From assembly GCF_003201865.1 (NCBI RefSeq), contig NZ_QJJJ01000001.1:186001-250000 (forward strand): a stretch of 64,000 nucleotides of DNA, read 5' to 3'. Source of the stretch: Methylobacterium sp. B4. Lineage in GTDB: Bacteria; Pseudomonadota; Alphaproteobacteria; Rhizobiales; Beijerinckiaceae. Numbering within the stretch: position 1 is the stretch's first letter; every line of letters begins with the position of its first letter. Positions 27,058-35,538 of the stretch are shown here, piece by piece. The position numbers were made by a program, and so were the translations under genes. The notes below the pieces were generated by a model. The model had not been told where the DNA came from. It searched no databases and saw nothing but the letters and a program-made list of their open reading frames with translations.

Positions 27058-29163
27058 TCAGGCCGGCTGCGGTTCGGGAGACGAGGCGCGGGCGGTGCCG
27101 GCCTCGGCCAGGATCTGGCGGGCGCGGTGGGCCGCTTGGTAGCGGGCGAGCAGGTCGGCGAAGTCCTGCGGCTTCATTCCGCGCGGCAGGCCGACCGTGA
27201 CGGTGACGATGCGGCGCTTGGCGTCGAGCTTCACAGCGTGCCGGCCCGGCGCGCGCTGCGGCCAGTCGGCGTCGGGCGGCAGGAGCAGGCGGGTGACGAC
27301 GCCCCCGTTGGTCAGCGTCATGTCGAGATCGGCGATGGCGTCCCAGGGGATGGTCCGGTCGAGGCCCGGCGCCTTCAGCCCCTCCGGGCGCAGGATCAGG
27401 GTGACGGGCTCGCCCCGCGACAGGATGAAGGCGCCGGCCGCCCCGAAGAGCGCCGCGAAGGCGGATGCCGCGAACAGGATGACGTTGACCTCGTGAAGCC
27501 TGATCCCCGGTATGCCGAAGATGGCGATGGCCCCGGCGATGAGGGCGAACAGCCCGCCGCCGACCGCCAGCGCGACCCCGCGCGAGCGGTAGTTCGCGCG
27601 CAGCACCTGCTCCTCGGTGCCGACATCCGCGGCCGTCGCCTCCAGATGGGCGCGGAAGGCGGCCTCCTGCGCCTGGACCGCGCCGAGGAAGTCGGCGGTC
27701 GCCGCCCGGCAGAGGCCGGCCGGATCGGCGAAGAAGGCGGCGAGCTGTCCCAGCGCGTGGGACGGCGGCGCGGTGCCGGCCTGCGCCAGCAGATCCGCGT
27801 CGATCGTCCGGCCCAGGGCGGCGACGCGCTCACGGGTCGGCGGATGCGTATCGGTCGGATGAGCCTGCTCTTCCTCCCAGTGCGCCGAGGGATCGTCGAG
27901 GCCGCGGGCGACCGCGTGCTCCAGCACCGCCGCCACGAGGTCGGGCGGCGCGGCATCCGGCGCCTCGGCCGCGGCGTCGAGGGTTTCGCCGATGCGCGGG
28001 CCGACCGCGCCGTAGCGCAACAGCGCGCGGGCCGAGGCGTCGGCCGAGGTCGCCGCGGCCCCCGCCGCGTCGGCCGCGAACTCGCGGGCCCGGCTCCAGT
28101 GGCGCACGGCGAGGTGGAAGCGCTCCATCACGAAGAGGCCGAGACGCAGGGAGGGCCTGAACAGGCCGAGCGAGCCCCGCTCGCCCTCGGCCACCGCGTC
28201 GAGGGAGCGCCCGACGCCCGCATAGATCGGCAGGAAGCGCTGACTGTAGGCCGTGTCGCCGCCGGCATAATGGGCGAGTTCGTGGGCGATGATCGCCGCC
28301 GTCTCGTCGCCCCGCATCAGGGCGAGGTGAGGGAGCGGCACGTAGAGGATGCGGCCGCTCAGCCGCGCGCCGCCGGGCTCCAGCACGGCCGGGCCGGCGG
28401 TGACGAAGAAGCCCTCGGTCAGGCCGACGACCAGGGCCTCGGGCTTGAGCGCACCCATCTTCCCCGCGAGCCCCTCGGTCAGCCGCCACAGGCCCGGGGC
28501 TTCCGCCGGGGTGATCTGGCGGCCGAGGATCGTCAGCGGATCGGGCTCGAAGGCGTCGAGCGCCCGGCGCAGGCCGAGCAGGGTTCCGCCCGCCGCGAAC
28601 AGAGTGGCGCCCACCGCGACGACGGCGATGCCCAGAAGCTTCATCCCGTCGCCGCTGAAGCCGCCCTGCACGAGGGCGCCGGCCTCGAATCCGACGACGG
28701 CGACGAAGCCGGCGGTGGCCGCCAGGATCTGGAGCGCGAGCGTTGCGGGAAGCAACCGGCGCATCAGCGAGAAGCCGCGTACCAGCGCGTCGCGCGAGCC
28801 CCGCCCCCGCCACCCGAGCCCGGCGCCGGCCAGCAGAACCAGCAGCGAGAGCCCCGCCGCGATCCCGCCGCCCGCGATCGCCACCGGCGGCAGCAGGCGG
28901 CGCCACTCCATCACCGCAGCGAGCGTCCCGGCCGTGTCGCGGGCCTCGCGCGCCTTCACCAGCGCATAGGGGCCTCCGTAGTTCTGGCCGTTGTGGCGGA
29001 ACTGCAGGCGGAAGTCGGGACGCCCGTCCCGCGGCGTCCGCGCCTCCAGATCCGCGACGACCTGGGCGAGGCGCTCCTGTTCCGCCGCGAAGGCGGCCGC
29101 GTCCTCGGCGCCGCGCTGCCACTCCCAGAAACCGAGCAGCAGGATCAGCAGCGGCAGCAGCAC
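27058..29163 (-). CDS. M48-family membrane metallopeptidase
   Basis: The protein has 701 or more residues. An N-terminal helix is followed by a periplasmic segment, paired helices (about 95-215) and a zinc-protease domain with IIAHELAHYAGGD, where the two His and the Glu are the HExxH site. The third ligand is likely Glu in SRAREFAADAAG. More helices and a C-terminal cytoplasmic beta domain follow. M48 enzymes (HtpX/Ste24-like) degrade damaged membrane proteins. GTG 29163 is the first conventional start, but it would cut into the first helix. A rare ATT at 29232 has AGGAG six bases upstream and would add 23 residues with a positive N terminus. Confidence 0.88.
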   Translation of the reverse strand: MLLPLLILLLGFWEWQRGAEDAAAFAAEQERLAQVVADLEARTPRDGRPDFRLQFRHNGQNYGGPYALVKAREARDTAGTLAAVMEWRRLLPPVAIAGGGIAAGLSLLVLLAGAGLGWRGRGSRDALVRGFSLMRRLLPATLALQILAATAGFVAVVGFEAGALVQGGFSGDGMKLLGIAVVAVGATLFAAGGTLLGLRRALDAFEPDPLTILGRQITPAEAPGLWRLTEGLAGKMGALKPEALVVGLTEGFFVTAGPAVLEPGGARLSGRILYVPLPHLALMRGDETAAIIAHELAHYAGGDTAYSQRFLPIYAGVGRSLDAVAEGERGSLGLFRPSLRLGLFVMERFHLAVRHWSRAREFAADAAGAAATSADASARALLRYGAVGPRIGETLDAAAEAPDAAPPDLVAAVLEHAVARGLDDPSAHWEEEQAHPTDTHPPTRERVAALGRTIDADLLAQAGTAPPSHALGQLAAFFADPAGLCRAATADFLGAVQAQEAAFRAHLEATAADVGTEEQVLRANYRSRGVALAVGGGLFALIAGAIAIFGIPGIRLHEVNVILFAASAFAALFGAAGAFILSRGEPVTLILRPEGLKAPGLDRTIPWDAIADLDMTLTNGGVVTRLLLPPDADWPQRAPGRHAVKLDAKRRIVTVTVGLPRGMKPQDFADLLARYQAAHRARQILAEAGTARASSPEPQPA

Positions 29164-29232
29164 GGTGGCCGCGACGAGGCTCGCCAGGGCGCGCGGACGC
29201 GAGGGCGCGCGCGGGATCGTTGCCTCCGGAAT

Positions 29233-29560
29233 GGGTCTCTCCTGAAGCGCGGGAAGATCACCGTCATCGCGGCGAAAGAACGATCAGACGATCAAAGAAA
29301 TATGCGGCACCGGCACACGGATTGCGCCGATGATGTGCTGTTTTGATTCGAACTAAACTGAACGCCGCCGAGGTCGTTTTTCGATCGGCGGTGGGATTTC
29401 TAACCCAAGGAGCGCGTGCGTCAACCGATTGCTGTCCTCCGCCGTTCGGCGGGCGGGCGTCGGCGCCAGGTTTGGGATGTCGCGCGCATCATCGAGAGGC
29501 GAGACTTGTCCTCGCGGATCGACTCGGAAGGCGGGCTGGCCGAACTGGCCGGCCTGGGGC
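29233..29560. other. AT-richer intergenic region upstream of the M48 operon
   Basis: No credible gene is present. The stretch 29275-29410 is markedly AT-richer than its flanks and likely contains the M48 promoter. It includes TTCGAACTAA (29347-29356), which recurs twice elsewhere in the window, and an imperfect stem CCGCCGA/TCGGCGG near 29365-29393. Confidence 0.5.
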
Positions 29561-30637
29561 TCAGGCGCCGCGGGCGAGCTCCTCGGTCAGGTGCTTCACG
29601 GAGGGCGTGACGATGGCCACGAACTGCGCCTCCCGCAGGCGGCGGAACGGCTCGGCGCCCTCCAGATAGCCGCGGGCGCCGAATTGCAGCATGGCGGATT
29701 GCGCCGCCTCCAGCGCCAGCCACGAGACGTCGAGGCGCAGCCGCAGGGTCTCCAGGAAGGTGGCGCGGTCGGTCGCCTCGTGGGTTTGCGCGGCGATCGT
29801 CACCCGCTCCTGCAGAGCTCGGGCTCGAGCCTCGATGGTCTCGGGACCCAGCGGCAGATGGGCCGCCTGCGTCCGGCCGCGGACATCCTCGCGCATCAGC
29901 GCGGCGACGCCCCGGGCGAGCCCCAGGCCCATGCCGGTCTGGAGCAGAACGAAGCCGTTGCGGATGCCGGGCACGAAGGCGGCGGCGTCGTGCGCAATCA
30001 CGTCCGTGTCTGGCAGATAGGCGTCGCGGATCATCACCGTGACGGTGCCGGTCCCTTCCAGCGCCACGAAGCGGGCATTGGCGGCGATGGCGACCGCCTC
30101 GCTCCCGGCTTCGAACAGGCCCATGACCCGGCGGCCGTCGGGCAGCGAGAAGATGCCGGCGAAGCGGTGACCGGGGGCAAGGTTCGAGACCCAGGGCAGG
30201 CGCCCGCGCACCCGGTAGCCCGCGCCCTCGCGCTCTCCGCGAAGCGCCAGCGGCTCGATGCCGGAGAACGCCTTCATCGGGTTCGACAGCCCGGTGCCGC
30301 CGAGCGCCGTACCGGCCGCGAGCGCCTCGAGATGGCGCTGCGCGCCCGCCTCGCCCGAGCGGGCGAGATACCAGACCAAGGCGTCCTGGCACCACATGCA
30401 GAAGGCCGTCGAGAGGCAGGTCTCGCCCACCTCCGCCATCGCCCCGATGGCGGCGAGCAGTCCTCGGCCCGAGCCGTCGGCATGGGGAGCGTAGGCTCCC
30501 GCCGCCCCGAAGGCATGCAGGATGTCCGCCGGGTAGGCGCCTGCATCGATCGCGGCGACGCGGGGACGAAGCCGATCGCGCACGATCCCGGCGATGCCGG
30601 GCGAGGGAGCGGTCTCGACGCGGGCGGAGGCGGCCAT
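29561..30637 (-). CDS. Acyl-CoA dehydrogenase-fold flavoprotein, last gene of an ABC-transporter operon
   Basis: The 358-residue protein has the acyl-CoA dehydrogenase fold: N-terminal helical domain, beta-barrel (LPWVSNLAPGHRFAGIFSL) and C-terminal helices (LEAAQSAMLQFGARGYLEG). The usual catalytic Glu region is not obvious. Members next to sulfonate-type importers are often DszC/SfnB-like flavin monooxygenases rather than beta-oxidation enzymes, and I favour that here. ATG 30637 is eight bases after the OsmC stop. The longer frame upstream is rejected. Confidence 0.78.
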   Translation of the reverse strand: MAASARVETAPSPGIAGIVRDRLRPRVAAIDAGAYPADILHAFGAAGAYAPHADGSGRGLLAAIGAMAEVGETCLSTAFCMWCQDALVWYLARSGEAGAQRHLEALAAGTALGGTGLSNPMKAFSGIEPLALRGEREGAGYRVRGRLPWVSNLAPGHRFAGIFSLPDGRRVMGLFEAGSEAVAIAANARFVALEGTGTVTVMIRDAYLPDTDVIAHDAAAFVPGIRNGFVLLQTGMGLGLARGVAALMREDVRGRTQAAHLPLGPETIEARARALQERVTIAAQTHEATDRATFLETLRLRLDVSWLALEAAQSAMLQFGARGYLEGAEPFRRLREAQFVAIVTPSVKHLTEELARGA

Positions 30638-30645
30638 GGTGCGGC

Positions 30646-31188
30646 TCAGGCCCGCGCCAGGGTGACGGAGACGGGGTTCTTGACGGTGTTGAGCACCGGC
30701 GACCACTGTCCGGCATGGGCCACGAGGTCTTCGAGTTCGGCCTCGCTCGCGCCCTCGATGTCGAGACGCGCCTTGAGCCGGACGGCGGTGAGCCCCACCG
30801 GCTTCTCCGAGAGATCGCCGGTGCCCCAGACGGAGGTGATGTTGATGTCGCCCTCCGATTCGATCTCGATGCCCCGCACGGTCCAGCCGCGGGCGACCGC
30901 GTTGGCCTGGAGGCCGACCGCGACGCAGGTGCCGAGCGCCGCGAGCAGGGCCTCGGTCGGGTTCGGGGCGGTGTCGTCGCCGAGCAGGGCCGGCGGCTCG
31001 TCGACGATATGGGCGTCGAGGTTGCGCACGTAGTTGAGGTGGCGGAAGCGGCGCCCCTCGGCGATAGTGCGGGCCCGTACGGTCCTCACCGCGCCCGGAT
31101 CGGCCCGGCCCTTCTCGGACAGGGCCCGGAGCTTGTCGCGGTCGATCGTCTCGAAGGTCTGGACGATCTCTTTCACGGCTGCGGTCAT
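30646..31188 (-). CDS. OsmC/Ohr-family protein
   Basis: The protein has 180 residues. OsmC-family features are PNPTEALLAALGTCVAVGLQANAVARG, with the redox Cys in GTC, and a second half INITSVWGTG ... LDIEGASEAELEDLV. In osmotically inducible/Ohr proteins two cysteines reduce organic peroxides; here only one, in GTCV, is evident, so peroxidase activity is uncertain. It lies between the ABC permease and the flavoprotein, 11 bases after the permease stop, which argues for a role in handling a reactive sulfur intermediate. Confidence 0.85.
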   Translation of the reverse strand: MTAAVKEIVQTFETIDRDKLRALSEKGRADPGAVRTVRARTIAEGRRFRHLNYVRNLDAHIVDEPPALLGDDTAPNPTEALLAALGTCVAVGLQANAVARGWTVRGIEIESEGDINITSVWGTGDLSEKPVGLTAVRLKARLDIEGASEAELEDLVAHAGQWSPVLNTVKNPVSVTLARA

Positions 31189-31199
31189 CGGATGTTTCC

Positions 31200-32045
31200 T
31201 CAGGTGGCGGGAATCCAGCGGGCGCAGGCGGCCAGCCGCCCGAGCGCGGCGTCGAAGGCGTAGCCGATCAGCCCGATCAGCAGGACGAGGGCGGCGAGCC
31301 GGTCGTAGGAGAGCGTGTCGCGGGCGTCGTTGACGGCGTAGCCGAGCCCGCTCGTGACCCCGAGATACTCGGCCGGAACCAGCACGATCCAGGCGACGCC
31401 GAGCGCCAGCCGCAGGCCCGTCAGGATGTCCTGCAGCACGGCCGGGACCACGACGGTGCGCAGGGCGGCGAGCCGGCCCGCGCCGAGATTGCGCGCCATC
31501 GCGAGCCAGACCGGATCGACCCGCTTCACCCCGGCGGCGGTGGCAAACAGGATCGGCCAGAGCGCGGCCGCCGCGATCAGGAAGACGATGGCCCCGTCCC
31601 ATGTCGGGAAGGCCAGCACCGCCACCGGCATCCAGGCCAGCGGCGAGATCATGCGCAGAAGCTGGAAGGGCGGCTGAAGGATGCGCTCGGCCAGCGGCGA
31701 CGAGCCGACCAGCAGCCCGAGCGGCACGCCGAGCCCGAAGGCGACGGCGAGGCCCTGGCCGACACGAGCCAGACTCGGGGCGGCGGCCCGCCACGCCTCG
31801 CCGGAGGCGATCAGCTCGGCGAAGGAGGCGAGCGCCGGTCCCGGCGCGAAGCCGGTGAAGGCGGAATAGGCCGGCACGGCCTCCAGGATCAGCCCGCCGA
31901 GGAGCCAGAGGGCGAGGAGCCCGGCAAGGCCGGCGAGCGGCGCCAGCCGGTCGAGGGCGCGGGCGAAGCCGACCCCGCCGCGGACCGGCCCCGGCGCCTC
32001 CACCGCCCGCTCGACCGCGAGCGCCGCCTCGATGCCCCCGCTCAT
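31200..32045 (-). CDS. ABC transporter permease, sulfonate/taurine/nitrate type
   Basis: The 281-residue protein has about six helices. The ABC-binding EAA-type loop is seen near GVKRVDPVWLAMARNLGAG, then RTVVVPAVLQDILTGLRLALG. This is the NitT/TauT (SsuC-like) branch. It forms the channel for the substrate-binding protein and ATPase encoded upstream. The start overlaps the substrate-binding-protein stop by four bases. No motif decides the substrate. Confidence 0.92.
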   Translation of the reverse strand: MSGGIEAALAVERAVEAPGPVRGGVGFARALDRLAPLAGLAGLLALWLLGGLILEAVPAYSAFTGFAPGPALASFAELIASGEAWRAAAPSLARVGQGLAVAFGLGVPLGLLVGSSPLAERILQPPFQLLRMISPLAWMPVAVLAFPTWDGAIVFLIAAAALWPILFATAAGVKRVDPVWLAMARNLGAGRLAALRTVVVPAVLQDILTGLRLALGVAWIVLVPAEYLGVTSGLGYAVNDARDTLSYDRLAALVLLIGLIGYAFDAALGRLAACARWIPAT

Positions 32046-33268
32046 AGGCTCAAGGTCTCCTCGCGGGTGAGCGCGGCCCCGTCCGCCGCCCCCGGCCATT
32101 CGGGGTCGCGCTCGAGCGCCGCGCGCACGAAGCGGTCGTCCACGAGGTCTCTCGCGACGAAGTCCGGGTCGAGACCCTTGAGGAAGCCGGCATCGCCCTC
32201 GACCACGGTCTTGCCCATCGCCTCCACGATGAGCCGCGTCGCGGAGGGGTAGGGCCAGGGCTGGAAGTCGATGCGCTGCGCGGCCCATTCCGGATGGCGG
32301 ATCGCGCCGCTCGCCGCGTAGGCCGGGCCGTAATCGGTGGTGGCCTTGATCACGATGTCGGCGGGCATCGGCAGGTAGCCGCGTCCCTCCTTCGAGATCA
32401 GGCGGGCGACCTCCTCGCGGTTCCTCACGCAATAGGCCTGGGCGCGCACGATGGCGTCGACCGCCTTGCCCGCCCAGGCGGGATTGGCCGCGACCTGCCC
32501 CTCGTGGGCGACGACGACGCAGCAGGGATGGTTCTTCCAGATGTCGCCGGTGAAGCGCAGCATCCGCGCCCCGGCCTTGACCTCGCCCAGCGCGTTGAAG
32601 GGCTCGGCGACGATGTAGCCGTCGATCTTGCCCGCCGCGAGCGCCGCCGGCATCTCGGGCGGCGGCAGGATCTGCAGGGCGCACTCGTTCGGACCCGCAT
32701 CGCCCCGGATCACCGGCACGATGCCGGATTCGCGCAGGGCGTATTGCAGCACGACGTTGTGCATCGAGTACCAGTAGGGCACCGCGACGCGCTTGCCGGC
32801 GAGCCCCCGGAAATCCTCGATCCCGCTCTTGCCCCCGACGACGATACCGGACCCGTTGGTGTGGGCCCAGGCCAGGATCTTGACCGGGAACTTGTTATTG
32901 TAGCGCATCCAGACGGGGATGGGCTTGAGGAGATGGGCGAGGTTGAACTTGCCGGCCGCGAACCCCTCGACCAGCGCGGACCACGAGCGCACCGGAACCG
33001 GCTCGGCGACCTTGAGGCCGGCTTCCTCGAAGTAGCCCTTGGCGTGAGCCACCAGCAGCGCGGTCGCGTCGGTGATCGGCAGGTAGCCGATGCGCACGGT
33101 CTCGTCCTCGGCCGCATGCGCTCGCCCCGGCAGGGCGAGCCCGCCCCCGCCGAGCAGGGCCGCGAGCCCGCCGCGGGCGAGCGCATCGAGCGTGTCGCGG
33201 CGCGTCCAGTCGGCGCGCGTCCACTCGTGCGTCCATAGGGCGGAGAGGTCGTCGGGGGCGCTCATCAT
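32042..33268 (-). CDS. ABC transporter substrate-binding protein, SsuA/TauA/NrtA-like
   Basis: The 408-residue protein starts MMSAPDD with an unusually long leader. WTRRDTLDALARGGLAALLG is twin-arginine-like and cleavage is expected after GRAHA. The mature part reads ETVRIGYLPITDATALLVA and GKSGIEDFRGLAGKRVAVPY, typical of NitT/TauT binders, and has an SBP hinge. Candidates for the ligand are aliphatic sulfonates, sulfonate esters or related organosulfur. ATG 33268 is the first of two adjacent ATGs. It follows the ATPase by 19 bases. Confidence 0.92.
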   Translation of the reverse strand: MMSAPDDLSALWTHEWTRADWTRRDTLDALARGGLAALLGGGGLALPGRAHAAEDETVRIGYLPITDATALLVAHAKGYFEEAGLKVAEPVPVRSWSALVEGFAAGKFNLAHLLKPIPVWMRYNNKFPVKILAWAHTNGSGIVVGGKSGIEDFRGLAGKRVAVPYWYSMHNVVLQYALRESGIVPVIRGDAGPNECALQILPPPEMPAALAAGKIDGYIVAEPFNALGEVKAGARMLRFTGDIWKNHPCCVVVAHEGQVAANPAWAGKAVDAIVRAQAYCVRNREEVARLISKEGRGYLPMPADIVIKATTDYGPAYAASGAIRHPEWAAQRIDFQPWPYPSATRLIVEAMGKTVVEGDAGFLKGLDPDFVARDLVDDRFVRAALERDPEWPGAADGAALTREETLSL

Positions 33269-33287
33269 CGATCTCGAAATTTGGGGG

Positions 33288-34019
33288 TCAGGCGGCGCGG
33301 GCCGGCGGATCCAATCGACGGCGCAAGGCGGCCTCCGCATCGACGCCGAGGGCGAAGTCGGCGGCGACCCGGGCCGGGCGTCCGTCCAGCACCACGGCGC
33401 GCTCGGCCAGCGCGGCGACGTCGGCCAGATCGTGGGTGACGACGATCAGGGTCAGGCCGCGGGCGCGGGCGAGCCGCAGCACGTCGGCCCGCAGGGCGGC
33501 CCGCATCTCGGGATCGAGCGCCGAGAACGGTTCGTCGAGCAGCAGCAGCGAGGGCTCGCTCGCCAGCGCCCGGGCGAGCGCCGCCCGCTGCTGCTGGCCG
33601 CCGGAGAGCTGGTGCGGCTTGGCCTCCGCCCGCTCGCCGAGCCCGAGATCGTCGAGGAGGCGGCGCGCCTGCCCTTCGCACCCGGCCCGGTCGCGGCCCA
33701 GGCGCCCCGAGAGGCGGGCGGGCAGCAGCACGTTGTCGAGCACGCTGGCCCAGGGCAGCAGCGCGGGCCGCTGGAACATCACCGTGCAGCCTGGGACCGG
33801 CCCGCGCACCGGAACGCCAGCGAGCCGCACGACACCGGAGGCGGGCGCGACGAGGCCGGCGAGAAGTTGCAGCAGCGTCGATTTGCCGACGCCCGAGCGC
33901 CCGAGAATTCCGACCCGCTCCCCCGCTGCGACGGCGAGATCGATCCGGTCGAGCACCGGGTGCGGGCCGTAGCGGTAGGCCACGGCCTCGAGCGAGAGAT
34001 GGGGGGCTGGACGCGACAT
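33288..34019 (-). CDS. ABC transporter ATP-binding subunit, SsuB/TauB-like
   Basis: The 243-residue protein has Walker A GRSGVGKST, Q-loop MFQRPALLPW, signature LSGGQQQR, Walker B LLLLDEPFSALD and H-loop VVTHDL, all intact. It is the energising subunit of the importer encoded by the next two genes and the first gene of the leftward five-gene operon (ATPase, binding protein, permease, OsmC, flavoprotein). A promoter should lie just upstream, in the AT-richer stretch at 34040-34230. Confidence 0.95.
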   Translation of the reverse strand: MSRPAPHLSLEAVAYRYGPHPVLDRIDLAVAAGERVGILGRSGVGKSTLLQLLAGLVAPASGVVRLAGVPVRGPVPGCTVMFQRPALLPWASVLDNVLLPARLSGRLGRDRAGCEGQARRLLDDLGLGERAEAKPHQLSGGQQQRAALARALASEPSLLLLDEPFSALDPEMRAALRADVLRLARARGLTLIVVTHDLADVAALAERAVVLDGRPARVAADFALGVDAEAALRRRLDPPARAA

Positions 34020-34779
34020 CGATCCTGGAAAACTGGGCGCAGCCCCGCCGCCGCCGGCCCCAAGCCGACGATCAGCCGATGGGCCGCGTGCCGCCAGGAT
34101 GACCGATCGTTCGGCGCAAGATCAATGAATGATTAGTTCGAATATTCCGCGCGGAGAAAAAGAAAGATCCGCTTACAACGAAGAACAGAGAAGACAAATT
34201 CTTTCTTTCGGAAGTCCGAAAGCATGCCCGTGGCGCCGTCGTCGACGGTTGGCGAACGTCTCTTCGTCGGTGGGGTTGTTGAGCGGCGCCGGGGCCGAGC
34301 ACCATCGGCACGGGCTGGAAATTTCGGCGATGGAACCGCTTCGGGGCTCGTTGCGGGCAAGCGTGTGCCGGCCGGAGCGGCAGCGCCGCCTGCGATGCGG
34401 GATGGGGATGGACGCCTGTCTCAGCGCCGCGGAGTTTCCGGCCGGACGAGCCGGCTGGTCCGGCTCGCGGCCCCCGGCCCGACCGTCCCTTCATGCGTCG
34501 TCGCGAGGCCCTGGCTGCCCGCCCCCGACGGAGCCGGACGTTCGACTCCGCTCCGCCCTTGCTGCGCGGCGACGGCTCGTGCAGGCGGCGGTCCGACGGA
34601 GAAGCCGAAGAAGGCAAAGGACATGGCGCAAACTTTCACCGCTGGAGTGGGCCCGAGCCGACGCGAGAAGCATGCCGCGACATCGTGGTTCGCTGGCTCA
34701 ACGCGGCAGACGCGGCGGAGTTACCGGCTTCGCGGAATATCGCCTGGACGCGGTCGAAGATCTCAGGGGCCAGTCCCGC
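34020..34779. other. Gene-poor region upstream of the ABC operon
   Basis: No gene can be supported. The part 34110-34220 is AT-rich and carries TTAGTTCGAA (34133-34142), the reverse complement of the 10-mer seen at 29347 and 35193. Open frames here are poor. The only one resembling export, GTG at 34639 reading leftward (MKVCAMSFAFFGF), has no good ribosome-binding site and a low-complexity body. Confidence 0.5.
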
Positions 34780-34908
34780 TCAATGCATCCGTTGCTCGAC
34801 GGCCGGCACCCTCACGCCTTCCATTTCATCAGCATGGGCATACGACCACGCGAGGTAAGCCGTGAGCAGGGCGGAAGCGGCGCAGAAGAAGACGGAGAAG
34901 CGAGGCAT
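34780..34908 (-). CDS. 42-residue secreted or membrane microprotein
   Basis: ATG 34908 to TGA 34780 encodes 42 residues. The first 27 form a convincing signal or single-pass helix (MPRFSVFFCAASALLTAYLA, then WSYAHA). A polar tail, DEMEGVRVPAVEQRMH, follows. The hydrophobic run with a positive N terminus and an acceptable cleavage site is unlikely by chance in this GC-rich sequence. A ribosome-binding site is not clear. It is an orphan between the ABC operon and tRNA-Lys. Confidence 0.45.
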   Translation of the reverse strand: MPRFSVFFCAASALLTAYLAWSYAHADEMEGVRVPAVEQRMH

Positions 34909-35333
34909 GGCGCGACCGTAGCACGGTAACCCTGATCAGCGAGGCCGGCTGATCGATGCGTGTGAGCTATGGCACGAGCTGCTCAGGTCGGTTGGAGCCG
35001 ACGGGAAGTCGAGAGCTGGTCGAGCGCCTTTCATCCGGCTGGCAGCGACAGCAGCATTCTTGTTCTCGACACGCAGATCGAGGCCGCAGATGGTGAGAAG
35101 TAGGAAGCGCGGGCTTGCATTTCGGCGGCGCACGGCGGCGGCAAGCGCGATCAATGCGTGTTTTGTGTTTTGCGGTTTGGAAAGTTTCGTCGTTCGAACT
35201 AACGTAAGAGTTTTGATTTTCAATTTATTCGATCGTCGAAACAGTGAGCCTGAATAATATTGAAAAAATACGTTTCTTCCCCCCGGCGCAATCCGTGGCG
35301 AAGACGACGCTCGGGCTAACTCGTTGAGTGAAG
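34909..35333. other. AT-rich gene desert next to the 3' end of tRNA-Lys
   Basis: No gene is supported in these 425 bases. The part 35150-35280 is the AT-richest sequence in the window and contains TTCGAACTAA (35193-35202). It directly abuts the tRNA 3' end, a usual integration site for mobile elements. I found no second copy of the tRNA 3' end nearby and no integrase. Confidence 0.5.
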
Positions 35334-35409
<76 letters not shown>

Positions 35410-35538
35410 GCTGTCCGGGGCTCGGCGCCGCGGGGCGGGCCGGTTGCGCTCGGAGCGTGGGGCTCGCAATAGGGGAGCGGAACGGGAGGGTCAACACGGT
35501 CTCCCGCGCCGCCATCCACAGGGTCGACACGAAATCCG

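Noticed and set aside
29429-31033. 534-codon plus-strand frame
   Set aside because: It is antisense to the flavoprotein and OsmC genes; its composition is shadow-like.
34421-34639. 72-codon minus frame starting MKVCAMSFAFFGF
   Set aside because: The N terminus looks exported, but there is no ribosome-binding site and the rest is low-complexity; not enough to call.
34936-35223. 95-codon minus frame and overlapping 65-codon plus frame near tRNA-Lys
   Set aside because: No start signal, domain or codon bias; AT-rich intergenic DNA explains them.
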